The notes beneath the pieces are model-generated. The model made no database searches. It was not told where the DNA came from and worked only from the letters and a program-made list of their open reading frames with translations. From Streptosporangiaceae bacterium (GTDB lineage Bacteria; Actinomycetota; Actinomycetes; Streptosporangiales; Streptosporangiaceae), in assembly GCA_019245115.1 (NCBI GenBank), contig JAFARZ010000375.1, positions 1-45,778 on the forward strand: 45,778 nt of DNA. Reading direction: 5' to 3'. Shown piece after piece: positions 23,960 through 31,576 of this stretch. Position 1 is the stretch's first letter, and each line of letters starts with the position of its first letter. The position numbers and the translations under genes were made by a program.

Positions 23960-25244
23960 GTTTCCGTTCAGCCCGGAAGCGGGCGGGGCGGTAGGGTGCC
24001 AGTTCGGGAGGCGGGCTGCCGGTGCCGGTGCTGCTGCCGGTGCCGGTGCCGGTCAGGTCGTCGGCGATGAGGCGGGCCAGATGCGCGCCCAGCGTGACGC
24101 CGCTGTGGGTGACCGCGACGTAGCAGGTCCCGGCGCCCGGCAGGCGGCCGACGATGGACTGGCCATCGGCCGGCATGGGGCGGACGCAGACCCGGTGATC
24201 GACCACCTCCGCGTGGTCCAGGCCGCGGATGGTGGCGCGGGCGCGACTGAGCAGTTCGGCCGCCCAGCGGCGCAGATCGGCCGCTGATGTGTGTAGGTCA
24301 ACCGCGGCGTCCGCCGCCTCCAACTGCACCAGGCCGCCGGAATGCGGACGCAGGCTGAGCTCGGGTGTGTGCAGGATGCGCACGGGTCCTGGTGGTGCGA
24401 CGGGGCCGGCCCGCACCACCAGGCCCGGCGCGGTGGCGCCGGGGGTGTCCCAGGCAGTCAGCGGCACCAGGGATCCGGCGTCAGCCATCGCGGCGACTTC
24501 CGGCGTCCAGCGGCCGGCGCAGCAGACAATGTCGTCGGCCCGCAGGACCTCGCCGGCGGCCGTGCGGACCCGGCCGGCGTCCACGGCGATCACCCGGCCC
24601 TGGTCGCCGGTCAGCACCACCGCACCCCGGCTCGTGGCATAGGCGACCAGGCGATCGATGAGCGGCTCGGTGAGCAGGTAGCCTTCCTCAGCGAACCACG
24701 CGATCGTGGTGGTCGCGGCGCCCGCCGTGCCGGCGGCGGTGCTCGCGGTGCTCGCGGTACTCGCCGTGCCGGCGGCGGCGCTCGCGGCGCCGGCGACCGG
24801 CCGCAGCGCGGGCTCCAGCCTGGCCGCTTCGGCAGCATCGATCAGGCGCGCGGAATAACCCCAGCCGGCCAGGCGACGCACCCGGGCGGTGAGCTCGGTT
24901 CTGGTCGCGTCGGTATTGGCCACCTCGAGGTGTCCGACCGGCCGGTACCAGGCCGCACCGTCAAGGCCGGCGTCGGCCGCGAGATCTGCCCATGCCCTTA
25001 TTCCGGCATGATTGAGGTCGTGATAATGCCTGGGCGTTTTGTGATTGGAGTTCAGCCACGCGAAGCTCCACCTGCTGGTCGCCTGGCCGGGCCGGTCGCG
25101 GTCCAGCAGCGTCACCCGCACACCGGAACCAGCCAGCCGCGCCGCGATCGACGCGCCAACCACCCCGGCGCCAATCACCAGACATCGGCGAGCCGAACCC
25201 GAAGCCACGTCAGCTACGCTACCGACCTCACTCCAGCCGCGCAC
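23952..25244 (-). CDS. FAD-dependent oxidoreductase of the D-amino-acid/glycine oxidase (DAO) family
   Basis: 430 residues. RRCLVIGAGVVGASIAARLA is the FAD GxGxxG fold, TLLDRDRPGQATSRWSFAWL the following acid and loop, and CVRPMPADGQSIVGRLPGAG plus YVAVTHSGVTLGAHLARLIA the C-terminal DAO signature. It would oxidise a primary or secondary amine or amino acid. Two low-complexity tracts are odd: GTASTASTASTAAGTAGAA (about residues 158-176) and TGTGTGSSTGTGS near the C-terminus, both from DNA slippage repeats and placed in loops. The start could lie up to 18 codons downstream, near the fold (ARRCLVIG). Confidence 0.87.
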   Translation of the reverse strand: MRGWSEVGSVADVASGSARRCLVIGAGVVGASIAARLAGSGVRVTLLDRDRPGQATSRWSFAWLNSNHKTPRHYHDLNHAGIRAWADLAADAGLDGAAWYRPVGHLEVANTDATRTELTARVRRLAGWGYSARLIDAAEAARLEPALRPVAGAASAAAGTASTASTASTAAGTAGAATTTIAWFAEEGYLLTEPLIDRLVAYATSRGAVVLTGDQGRVIAVDAGRVRTAAGEVLRADDIVCCAGRWTPEVAAMADAGSLVPLTAWDTPGATAPGLVVRAGPVAPPGPVRILHTPELSLRPHSGGLVQLEAADAAVDLHTSAADLRRWAAELLSRARATIRGLDHAEVVDHRVCVRPMPADGQSIVGRLPGAGTCYVAVTHSGVTLGAHLARLIADDLTGTGTGSSTGTGSPPPELAPYRPARFRAERKLS

Positions 25245-25296
25245 CGGTAGTACCGAGGCTCGGCACCCCTTCCGAATGTGACACTCACCGAGTTTG

Positions 25297-25500
25297 CGGC
25301 GTCGCGAACGCCCGGCGTGTCGCGGATCGGCGGGGCGTTTTGCCCGTGTCTACCCGGTTGTGTCCGTCGTCCACCGTCCAATTGCGTGGAAATTAATGGC
25401 CATGCGGAGAATAGGGCGCCGGTTTCCGGCGCCTTTTCTTCCAGAAGACTCCTTTTCTTCCCACAAGGCGGCTGGCCCATGTGCCCGCTATGTGACGATG
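25297..25500 (+). repeat. Interspersed nested-hairpin element, copy C
   Basis: Plus-strand copy: CGAGTTTGCGGCGT box, GTTTTGCCCGTGTCTACCCG block, decayed 5' outer arm, inner hairpin GGCGCCGG-TTT-CCGGCGCC (25415-25433), 3' arm CTCCTTTTCTTCC, then GGCTGGCCC and ATGTGCCCGCTATGTGACGA. The 5' outer arm has lost most pairing. Confidence 0.72.
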
Positions 25501-25607
25501 GCGGAGATTTGCACCGCCCCGCCGAGAAAGCCGTCGCGGCGCCGGGAGGCCGGCTGGTTCGACGCGGCTGCCGCGCTGCTCACTCGCCACTAGGCGAAAA
25601 CCCATGA
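25479..25607 (+). CDS. Possible short ORF beginning MCPLC at the element end
   Basis: 42 residues: MCPLCDDGGDLHRPAEKAVA and an Arg/Gly-rich rest. The first five codons match those at 17718, 29518 and, with one change, 27326, but the rest do not. CPLC resembles half of a zinc knuckle. The ribosome-binding site is weak. Conservation only at the start suggests it reflects the repeat terminus rather than a shared protein, although a leader-peptide role is possible. Confidence 0.3.
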   Translation: MCPLCDDGGDLHRPAEKAVAAPGGRLVRRGCRAAHSPLGENP

Positions 25608-25784
25608 TCAAAGGGAACGGCTGTGGTGTCACGCGCTGGCCAGCTCATACTGCACAGTGGCCACCATCAGGGGTTAGGACGTCCCGAGCCCGGCATCCCA
25701 TGCGAGCGTTGACGTTGACCGAGGCCCTCGCTCAGTCCCAGTTCCCGCTGTGGCGCTGGATCAGCGCCCCTTGCCGCCAGGCTC

Positions 25785-26261
25785 TTACCGCTGCTTGCCC
25801 GCTAGGAACAGGGCAACGGCCTTGTCGATGCGGCGCTGGCGCGTGTCCGCGCTCTTGGCCGCGTTGATGGTGTCGATGTGATAGCGCTGAAGGCTGTTGG
25901 AAAGCTTGCCGAAGAACGCCTGGGCGCGCTCGTCGGCGGCGAGTGCGGCGGCGAAGTCACCCGGCACGTCGACTTCGCGTGGCGCGTCCGCCACGGTAAG
26001 CGTGACGTGGATCGGGTCTCCGCCTTTCAGTCCGGTGGCGGCGCGGACGGCGGCGCTCACGCTGATCATGTGCTTGCCGCCCATCACCCCGACCGTATTG
26101 CGGTACTCATACCCGCTGACGCTGACCAGCACCGGAGGCCGCTTGCCCGCCGCTAGTTGCTCGATGACCTCCCCCGGGACGACGATCCCGGTGTTGTTGC
26201 CGTTGGCGGCGACGGTGGTGTCGAACGTCACGCTCGCGGGGTCAGATGCCACGGTTCTCAC
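25785..26261 (-). CDS. YdeI/OmpD-associated and DUF1905 domain protein
   Basis: 158 residues. Residues 10-95 form a DUF1905 barrel (TFDTTVAANGNNTGIVVPGE, VLVSVSGYEYRNTVGVMGGK, ISVSAAVRAATGLKGGDPIH). Residues 105-158 carry the YdeI/OmdA helix: DFAAALAADERAQAFFGKLS, RYHIDTINAAKSADTRQRRI. That is the standard two-domain actinobacterial form. The molecular function is unclear; the family is sometimes linked with bacteriocin protection. Single gene, divergent from the CBM48 protein. Confidence 0.9.
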   Translation of the reverse strand: MRTVASDPASVTFDTTVAANGNNTGIVVPGEVIEQLAAGKRPPVLVSVSGYEYRNTVGVMGGKHMISVSAAVRAATGLKGGDPIHVTLTVADAPREVDVPGDFAAALAADERAQAFFGKLSNSLQRYHIDTINAAKSADTRQRRIDKAVALFLAGKQR

Positions 26262-26368
26262 CTCTCAGTTAGCTTCTTGCTCGGGTAGACGTGGGACGGG
26301 TCTCACATTCATCGTTTGTTTTGCCGCGACTGGGAAATCGTTCCTGCCGGGAGAGGAAGCACATCACC

Positions 26369-27121
26369 ATGGATCTCAGCACTGCGCTTCGCGACATAGT
26401 CAGGCAGCGGTACCCGGCCCTGCGCCGGTCCTTGACCGCCATGGAGCAGGACGTCATCAACCGGCACTGGGGCGAGGGTGCGCTCGTCCGCGTGACCTTC
26501 GAGCGTTTCCTCACATCGCTGGACGAATTCGCCGAACGACTCCTAGCCGAAGGCCAGCCCGGGACACCGGGGGCGCCCGAGGAACCCCGCCCGCCCGACG
26601 CACCTGCCGCACCTGCCGCACCTATCACTCCTATCCCACCTGCCGCACCTGCCGCACCTATCACGCCTATCGCACCTGACACGCCTGCCGCACCTATCGC
26701 ATCTGACACGCCTGCCGCGTCCGACCGGCCCAGTACCCCAACCACACCGGACGCGCCCATTACGCCCGACGCGTCCGGTACGTCCTATGAGCCGGGTACG
26801 TCCTATGAGCCGGGTACGCCGGATGAGCCGACCGCTCAGCCCGGACCCGTCGGCACCGTCGAGGTCGCGTTCACTCTCCCGGCCGAAGTCGAGGCCGGGA
26901 CCGTAGCGTTGTGCGGAGAGTTCAACGACTGGTCGGCTGACGATATCTTGCTCGAACGAGAGCCGGACCGGACATGGCGGACCACCGTCGCTCTCGAGCC
27001 AGGCCGCAGCTACCGCTATAGATATCTGCTCGACGGCGAACGCTGGGAGAACGGCCAGCAGGCCGACAGCTATGTGCCAAACCCTTACGGCACCGTCGAC
27101 TCCGTCATCGTGGTCAGATAA
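26369..27121 (+). CDS. CBM48 (isoamylase N-terminal/AMPK glycogen-binding-like) protein with Pro/Ala/Thr-rich linker
   Basis: 250 residues in three parts: an N-terminal helical domain (RQRYPALRRSLTAMEQDVIN, LTSLDEFAERLL), a long low-complexity linker of APITPI/PAAP and GTSYEP repeats (about residues 65-155), and a C-terminal CBM48 domain (TLPAEVEAGTVALCGEFNDW, RTTVALEPGRSYRYRYLLDG, NPYGTVDSVIVV). The CBM48 fold binds alpha-glucans such as glycogen. No catalytic domain is present. GGGAGAGGAAG precedes the ATG. The linker DNA is a set of slippage repeats, so its length probably varies between strains. Confidence 0.85.
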   Translation: MDLSTALRDIVRQRYPALRRSLTAMEQDVINRHWGEGALVRVTFERFLTSLDEFAERLLAEGQPGTPGAPEEPRPPDAPAAPAAPITPIPPAAPAAPITPIAPDTPAAPIASDTPAASDRPSTPTTPDAPITPDASGTSYEPGTSYEPGTPDEPTAQPGPVGTVEVAFTLPAEVEAGTVALCGEFNDWSADDILLEREPDRTWRTTVALEPGRSYRYRYLLDGERWENGQQADSYVPNPYGTVDSVIVVR

Positions 27122-27176
27122 CCGCCCGGCCCGCATGGCCATTACTTCAAAACGGAACATCCATGCTTGACGGAAA

Positions 27177-27326
27177 TTACATGTACGAATTCGGCGGGTA
27201 AATTTCCAGTAAGCATGAAATTTCCGCGCTATATGGAGGTGAAGGCAAAGGTCCTGCCTCCTCCGCTACAGTAAGCCTCACGCCGACGCTGGTGAACTCG
27301 CGCATATCACCGCATAGCTGGCACAT
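27177..27326 (-). CDS. Possible short ORF beginning MCQLCGD at the element end
   Basis: 49 residues starting MCQLCGDMREFTSVGVRLTV, at the conserved 3' edge of interspersed element copy D. After the first seven residues it shares nothing with the equivalents at 17718, 25479 and 29518. No homologous family is recognised and the ribosome-binding site is weak. Confidence 0.3.
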   Translation of the reverse strand: MCQLCGDMREFTSVGVRLTVAEEAGPLPSPPYSAEISCLLEIYPPNSYM

Positions 27327-27485
27327 GGCCAGCCGCGGCATGGAAGATAGGAGCCCTCCGGAAGGAAAGGCGCCGGAAACCGGCGCCCAAGTCTCCGTGA
27401 GGCCCCTATCTTCCACGTAGTCCGGCGCAATCGGCATACACATAACGGGTCATATCTGGCAAACCTTGCGGCCCGCATGCGGCGA
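27312..27485 (-). repeat. Interspersed nested-hairpin element, copy D (best preserved)
   Basis: Minus-strand copy: CGAACTCGCCGCATG box, GGTTTGCCAGATATGACCCG block, outer arms GGAAGATAGGGGCC (27401-27414) and GGCTCCTATCTTCC (27342-27355) that pair over 14 bp with a single G-T, inner hairpin at 27369-27387, then GGCTGGCC and ATGTGCCAGCTATGCGGTGA. Confidence 0.78.
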
Positions 27486-27489
27486 GTTC

Positions 27490-27600
27490 GCGCGGGGCTT
27501 GCGGCACGAGGGCACGAGAGCACGAGAGCACGAGAGCACGAAACACGCCAGCGCACGAAGCACGTCGGCGCACGAAACACGCCGGCGCGTGCGTTGGGCG
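27490..27600. repeat. Short tandem repeats (GAGAGCACGA-type)
   Basis: GAGAGCACGA-like 10-bp units repeat from about 27505 to 27542, then GCGCACGAAACACGCCG-type units repeat to about 27590. No gene. It lies between element copy D and the DUF1801 gene's 3' end. Confidence 0.75.
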
Positions 27601-27608
27601 GACGGAGG

Positions 27609-28004
27609 TTACGAAGGACGTTTCAGGGCTCGCCAGCCACCGGCTCGGTTGTTGGCGATTATCTGGCGGAACATGGCGGTCAGGGCGGGGGCGTTGATTT
27701 GTTCGCCCTGGCGGATGGCCACGGTGCGGGCGGTCTTGTTCTCATGGCCGCCGGTGATGATCCCCTCGGGGTCGGGCACGATGGCACCATCGTAGAGGAA
27801 GACGTTGACGTGATCCTTCGCCGCCAGCAGGGCGCAGACGTTGCCCTGGAGAACGAAGTACGGCTGGGTCGTCCGCTTGATCGTCTCGGTGACCTCTGGA
27901 TCGGCGGCGTGCACCAGGGCGCGGACCTCTCGGCAGATGGCCTGCTGCCACTCGGGCAGGGCTTCGATCCAGGCATCCACACGCCGATCCGTGTTACCTG
28001 TCAT
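27609..28004 (-). CDS. DUF1801 domain protein
   Basis: 131 residues. RVDAWIEALPEWQQAICREV, TETIKRTTQPYFVLQGNVCA, LLAAKDHVNVFLYDGAIVPD and GHENKTARTVAIRQGEQINA follow the DUF1801 (YdhG-like) layout, a small alpha/beta domain related to the frataxin-like fold. Function unknown. Complete in length. The following CoA-transferase gene is divergent. Confidence 0.88.
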   Translation of the reverse strand: MTGNTDRRVDAWIEALPEWQQAICREVRALVHAADPEVTETIKRTTQPYFVLQGNVCALLAAKDHVNVFLYDGAIVPDPEGIITGGHENKTARTVAIRQGEQINAPALTAMFRQIIANNRAGGWRALKRPS

Positions 28005-28125
28005 CGCTGGCGGACGGCACGGGCGTCGATAAGACGTTGCGGCTGGTAGCCGGGGCGGTCGGCCAGCAGGGGAGCGTGAATCGGGCGGCCGGCCAGCGAC
28101 GAGTTCATCACGTTATTTTACAAGT

Positions 28126-28131
28126 TATAAA
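28126..28131 (+). promoter_or_regulatory. Possible -10 of the CoA-transferase gene
   Basis: TATAAA lies in the AT-rich patch 28109-28136 (TTATTTTACAAGTTATAAAA), unusual in this GC-rich region and 32 nt ahead of the ATG. No clear -35. Confidence 0.35.
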
Positions 28132-28162
28132 AGAATGCAGTCGTGCCGAGGAAAGGACCGGA

Positions 28163-29314
28163 ATGGGTCATCAGGAAGCTCGCGGGCCGCTGGCCGGGCT
28201 GAGGGTGGTGGAACTCGCCGGGATCGGTCCGGGCCCGTTCGCCGCCATGCTACTGGCCGACATGGGCGCCGATGTCATCCGGATCGACCGCCCGGCGGGC
28301 GGGACCGACGTGATGCCGCCGGAATTCGACACGCTGCGGCGCGGCCGCCGGTCGGTGGTGCTCGACCTCCGTACCCCCGACGGCGTACGGGCCGCGCTCG
28401 ACCTGGCGGAACGGGCGGACGTGCTGATCGAGGGCTATCGTCCGGGCGTCGCCGAACGGCTCGGGCTCGGGCCGGAGGCCTGCTGGGAACGCAATCCCCG
28501 CCTGGTGTACGGCAGGATGACCGGCTGGGGCCAGGACGGCCCGCTGGCCAGCACCGCCGGACACGACATCGCCTATCTGGCCATAACCGGGGCGCTGCAC
28601 GCGATCGGCCGTCACGGCGAACCGCCGTCGGTGCCGCTCAATGTGGTCGGGGACTTCGGCGGCGGGTCGATGTACCTGGTGATGGGCGTGCTGGCCGCGC
28701 TGTTCGAGGCGGCCCGGTCCGGCCGGGGCCAGGTGGTGGACGCGGCCATCGTCGACGGCGCGGCGTCCCTCACCACGATGATGCACGGGATGCTGGCCGC
28801 CGGTGTGTGGCGCGACGACCGCGGCGTCAACCTGCTGGACAGCGGGGTTCCCTGGTATGACGTGTACCAGACGGCCGATGGTCAGTGGATGGCGGCGGGA
28901 CCGCTGGAGCACAAGTTCTACGCGGAGTTCCTGACCCTGCTCGGCCTCGACCCCGGTGAGTGGGACCGCGGCGACCCGCATACCTGGCCCGCGCTGCGGG
29001 AGCGGATAGCGGCGGCGTTCGCCACCCGTACCCGCGACGAATGGACGAAGATCTTCACTGGCTCCGACGCGTGCGTGGCCCCGGTGCTCAGCCTCACGGA
29101 AGCGGCGAGCCATCCGCACCTGGCCGCCCGCGGCACCTTCGTCGAGGTGGCCGGGGTCCGGCAGCCCGCCGCCGCGCCCCGGTTCAGCCGGACCCCGTCG
29201 GCGGTCCAGGGTCCGCCGGCCCGTCCCGGCACGCATACCCGCGAGGCGCTGGCGGACTGGGGGGTGCCCGGCGTGGATTCGCTCATAGAATCCGGCGCGG
29301 CCATCCAGAATTAA
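28163..29314 (+). CDS. CaiB/BaiF-family CoA transferase (alpha-methylacyl-CoA racemase-like)
   Basis: 383 residues from the ATG at 28163 (GAAAGGA upstream). LAGLRVVELAGIGPGPFAAM, LADMGADVIRIDRP, RRSVVLDLRTPDGV, GYRPGVAERLGLGPE, RLVYGRMTGWGQDGPLASTA-GHDIAYLAITGAL and DAAIVDGAASL are type III CoA-transferase signatures. GHDIAYLA..GALHAIG resembles the alpha-methylacyl-CoA racemases, in which an Asp/His pair performs the chiral inversion. DEWTKIFTGSDACVAPVLSL is the C-terminal block. Probably acts on 2-methyl-branched acyl-CoA before beta-oxidation. Isolated gene. Confidence 0.92.
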   Translation: MGHQEARGPLAGLRVVELAGIGPGPFAAMLLADMGADVIRIDRPAGGTDVMPPEFDTLRRGRRSVVLDLRTPDGVRAALDLAERADVLIEGYRPGVAERLGLGPEACWERNPRLVYGRMTGWGQDGPLASTAGHDIAYLAITGALHAIGRHGEPPSVPLNVVGDFGGGSMYLVMGVLAALFEAARSGRGQVVDAAIVDGAASLTTMMHGMLAAGVWRDDRGVNLLDSGVPWYDVYQTADGQWMAAGPLEHKFYAEFLTLLGLDPGEWDRGDPHTWPALRERIAAAFATRTRDEWTKIFTGSDACVAPVLSLTEAASHPHLAARGTFVEVAGVRQPAAAPRFSRTPSAVQGPPARPGTHTREALADWGVPGVDSLIESGAAIQN

Positions 29315-29499
29315 AACCCCGATTTGAACGAACGGCTTCGGCGTAACGCCTGATATACGCTAATCCCCAGTGGTGGATTTCCGCTTCGTGGAAACTCTTC
29401 CATACGATTGGCAACACTTCAAAATAACGTGCGTTTGCGGCATGTCGGGCATGTCGTCTTTGCTAGAGTGCGCTAGCCAGCCTGCTGAACTGCACGCAT

Positions 29500-29690
29500 T
29501 GGCACATAGCGGGCACATGGACCGGCTATCATGCGGAAGGAAAGGGTTCTCTGGAAGAAAAGGTACCGGAAACCGGCGCCCAATCTTCCACGAAACCCCT
29601 TTCTTTCCGCGTTGCGCGCCGCAGCCACCGCCACATAACGGTCATACCCGGCAAAACCGGCGCCCGCCCATGACACGCCGCAAACTCGAT
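29500..29690 (-). repeat. Interspersed nested-hairpin element, copy E
   Basis: Minus-strand copy: CGAGTTTGCGGCGTGTC box, GGTTTTGCCGGGTATGACCG block, outer arms at 29595-29610 and 29533-29548 (14 of 16 paired), inner hairpin GGCGCCGG-TTT-CCGGTACC (29562-29580), then AGCCGGTCC and ATGTGCCCGCTATGTGCC from 29518 (MCPLCANACSSAG...). Confidence 0.77.
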
Positions 29691-29712
29691 TTGTTTTGAA
29701 GTGTACGATAGT

Positions 29713-29784
29713 GCGGAAAAGTTTCCGCAGAGCGGAAAAGAACCGCACAAACCTGCGGATCCATATCCGGCAAATCCGGATATG
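29713..29784. repeat. Two adjacent hairpins upstream of the permease gene
   Basis: GCGGAAA-AG-TTTCCGC (29713-29728) and CATATCCGG-CAAAT-CCGGATATG (29762-29784), with a further CGGAAAAG copy between them. They could be operators or mRNA leader structures for the permease operon at 29953. The spacer 29785-29952 holds no gene. Confidence 0.65.
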
Positions 29785-29952
29785 AGCGGTACGCGAAGCG
29801 GCCGACGACGGCCAGCACAGCCGGAACGGTCCGGGGACCACCACGGATCGGGCAGCGACGAGCACCCATCGAGTCCGACTTCGGGTTCTAGGCGGGCCAA
29901 CCGGTTTTCCCGGCGGCGTTTGGGGGGCGGCGGTCTGGGGAGCGGTGCGTGA

Positions 29953-31449
29953 ATGCATCAAACTCCGGGTCTGCATCGCGACGCGGTGGGGCTGGTGCAG
30001 GTCCTGTTCCAGTCCATCGCCAACATGGCGCCGGGCGCGGCGGTGGCGTTCTCGATCTTGTTCGCGGCGCCGTACGCGGGTGGTGCGACGCCGCTGTCTG
30101 TACTGATCGGGCTCGGGCTGTGCCTGCTCGTCGCGATCACGATCGGCCAGCTGGCCAAGCACCTGCCGTCGGCCGGCGGGCTGTACACCTACAACGCCCG
30201 CGGGCTGGGAAACGGGTTCGGCTTCATGGTGGGCTGGGCGTTCCTGCTCGCCGAGGTGGTGGCCGCCCCCGGCGGGCTGCTCATCCTGGGCATCGTGGTC
30301 TCCTCAGTGCTGCATTCGCATCTTGGCTGGCCCACCTGGACGTGGGCGCCGTTCGCCGCCGCCGCCGGTCTGCTGGTGTGGTTCCTGGTCTGGCGCGGCA
30401 TCAAGATGTCCACCGCGGCCAGCGTCACCCTCGGCGTGTTCGAGCTGGCCGTCTTCCTGGCCCTGGCCATCTCGCTGATCACCCACGCCGGCCCGCACAA
30501 CACCGCGGCCGTGTTCACTGTTCACCACCACAACGCCAAGGGCCTCGGCTCGGTGATCCCCGGAGTGCTGTACGCGGTATTCGGGATGATCGGATTCGAG
30601 GCGGCCGCACCACTGGGTGAGGAAGCCAGGAACCCCAGACGCACGATCCCGCGGGCGGTGTTCTTCTCCTGCCTGGCGATCGGCATCTTCTACCTGATCT
30701 GCTACTACGCCGCGACGGTGTTCTTCGGCCCGGCGAAGATGACCGGTTTCATCAACGTCAACGGCGGCGACCCATGGCCGGCGCTGGCCACCGCGGTCTG
30801 GGGCCTGGGCTTCATCGCCGTCACGATCGCCCTGGTGAACTCCGCCATCGCCGGGGCCAACGCGTCCGCGGTCGCCACCACCCGGGTCGGCTACGCGCTG
30901 GGCCGGATCCGCATGCTCCCGCGCGTCATGGCGCGGGTGCATCCCCGGCTCGGCACGCCCTCGGTGGCCACCCACGTGCAGATGCTGCTGGCCATCGGCT
31001 ACGCCCTCGGTGTCGGGTTCGCCTTCGGCGCCCCGCTGAAGGCCCTGGTGTTCCAGGGGACGATCTCCACCATCTTGATCGTCGCCATCTACATGGCCAC
31101 GGGGTTGAGCTGCATTGTTTACTACCTGCGGGAACGGCGAGCCGAGTTCAACCCGTTGCTGCATGGCCTGATCCCGTTGGCGACCTTCGTTCTGTTCATC
31201 CCGGTGCTGCTGGCCGCGTTCGGAGTGGACTTCGCCGGGCTGGGCATCACCGCGCTCGCCTTCCCGGCCAATGACGCGCCGTATGTAATCTACGGCTGGC
31301 TCGCCGCCGGGATCGTGGTGCTCATCTACTTCTTCGTGACCGACCGCGAGCGGATCGCCCGTACCGGGCTGGTCTTCGAGGAAACGCAGGCCGTGACCCC
31401 GCCCAGCGACGTGCCGGAGGCCACGGCGCGCTCCCAACCGCGCCGCTGA
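29953..31449 (+). CDS. APC-family amino acid/amine permease
   Basis: 498 residues with about 12 hydrophobic segments. GLVQVLFQSIANMAPGAAVA and HLPSAGGLYTYNARGLGNGF are the first two APC helices and the substrate-contact motif; MIGFEAAAPLGEEARNPRRT is the helix VI-loop signature of the amino acid transporter (AAT)/APC group; VNSAIAGANASAVATTR is helix VIII. It imports an amino acid, amine or related solute using the proton or sodium gradient. Genes for a hydrolase and an LLM oxidoreductase follow on the same strand, suggesting uptake and breakdown of one compound. The start is taken at the ATG, 3 nt downstream of a TGA; the ribosome site (GGGAGCGG) is weak. Confidence 0.9.
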   Translation: MHQTPGLHRDAVGLVQVLFQSIANMAPGAAVAFSILFAAPYAGGATPLSVLIGLGLCLLVAITIGQLAKHLPSAGGLYTYNARGLGNGFGFMVGWAFLLAEVVAAPGGLLILGIVVSSVLHSHLGWPTWTWAPFAAAAGLLVWFLVWRGIKMSTAASVTLGVFELAVFLALAISLITHAGPHNTAAVFTVHHHNAKGLGSVIPGVLYAVFGMIGFEAAAPLGEEARNPRRTIPRAVFFSCLAIGIFYLICYYAATVFFGPAKMTGFINVNGGDPWPALATAVWGLGFIAVTIALVNSAIAGANASAVATTRVGYALGRIRMLPRVMARVHPRLGTPSVATHVQMLLAIGYALGVGFAFGAPLKALVFQGTISTILIVAIYMATGLSCIVYYLRERRAEFNPLLHGLIPLATFVLFIPVLLAAFGVDFAGLGITALAFPANDAPYVIYGWLAAGIVVLIYFFVTDRERIARTGLVFEETQAVTPPSDVPEATARSQPRR

Positions 31450-31576
31450 CTGTCGCACTCCACTATTCACGGGCCGCTTTATTTGGCCGGGCTGGTGGTT
31501 GCCGCCCGCGCTCTTTCGCCCTAGCGTCTGCGGTGCGGTCCGCTGCGTGCAATCTGGCGCACTCAGGAGGTGGCAC

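Noticed and set aside
27490..27600. CRISPR-like array
   Set aside because: Units are about 10 bp and directly adjacent, with no unique spacers; it is a simple tandem repeat.
29473..30162. 229-codon minus-strand ORF across the 29.5-30.1 kb spacer
   Set aside because: It spans the interspersed element and the 5' end of the permease gene; its residues only reflect the repeat.
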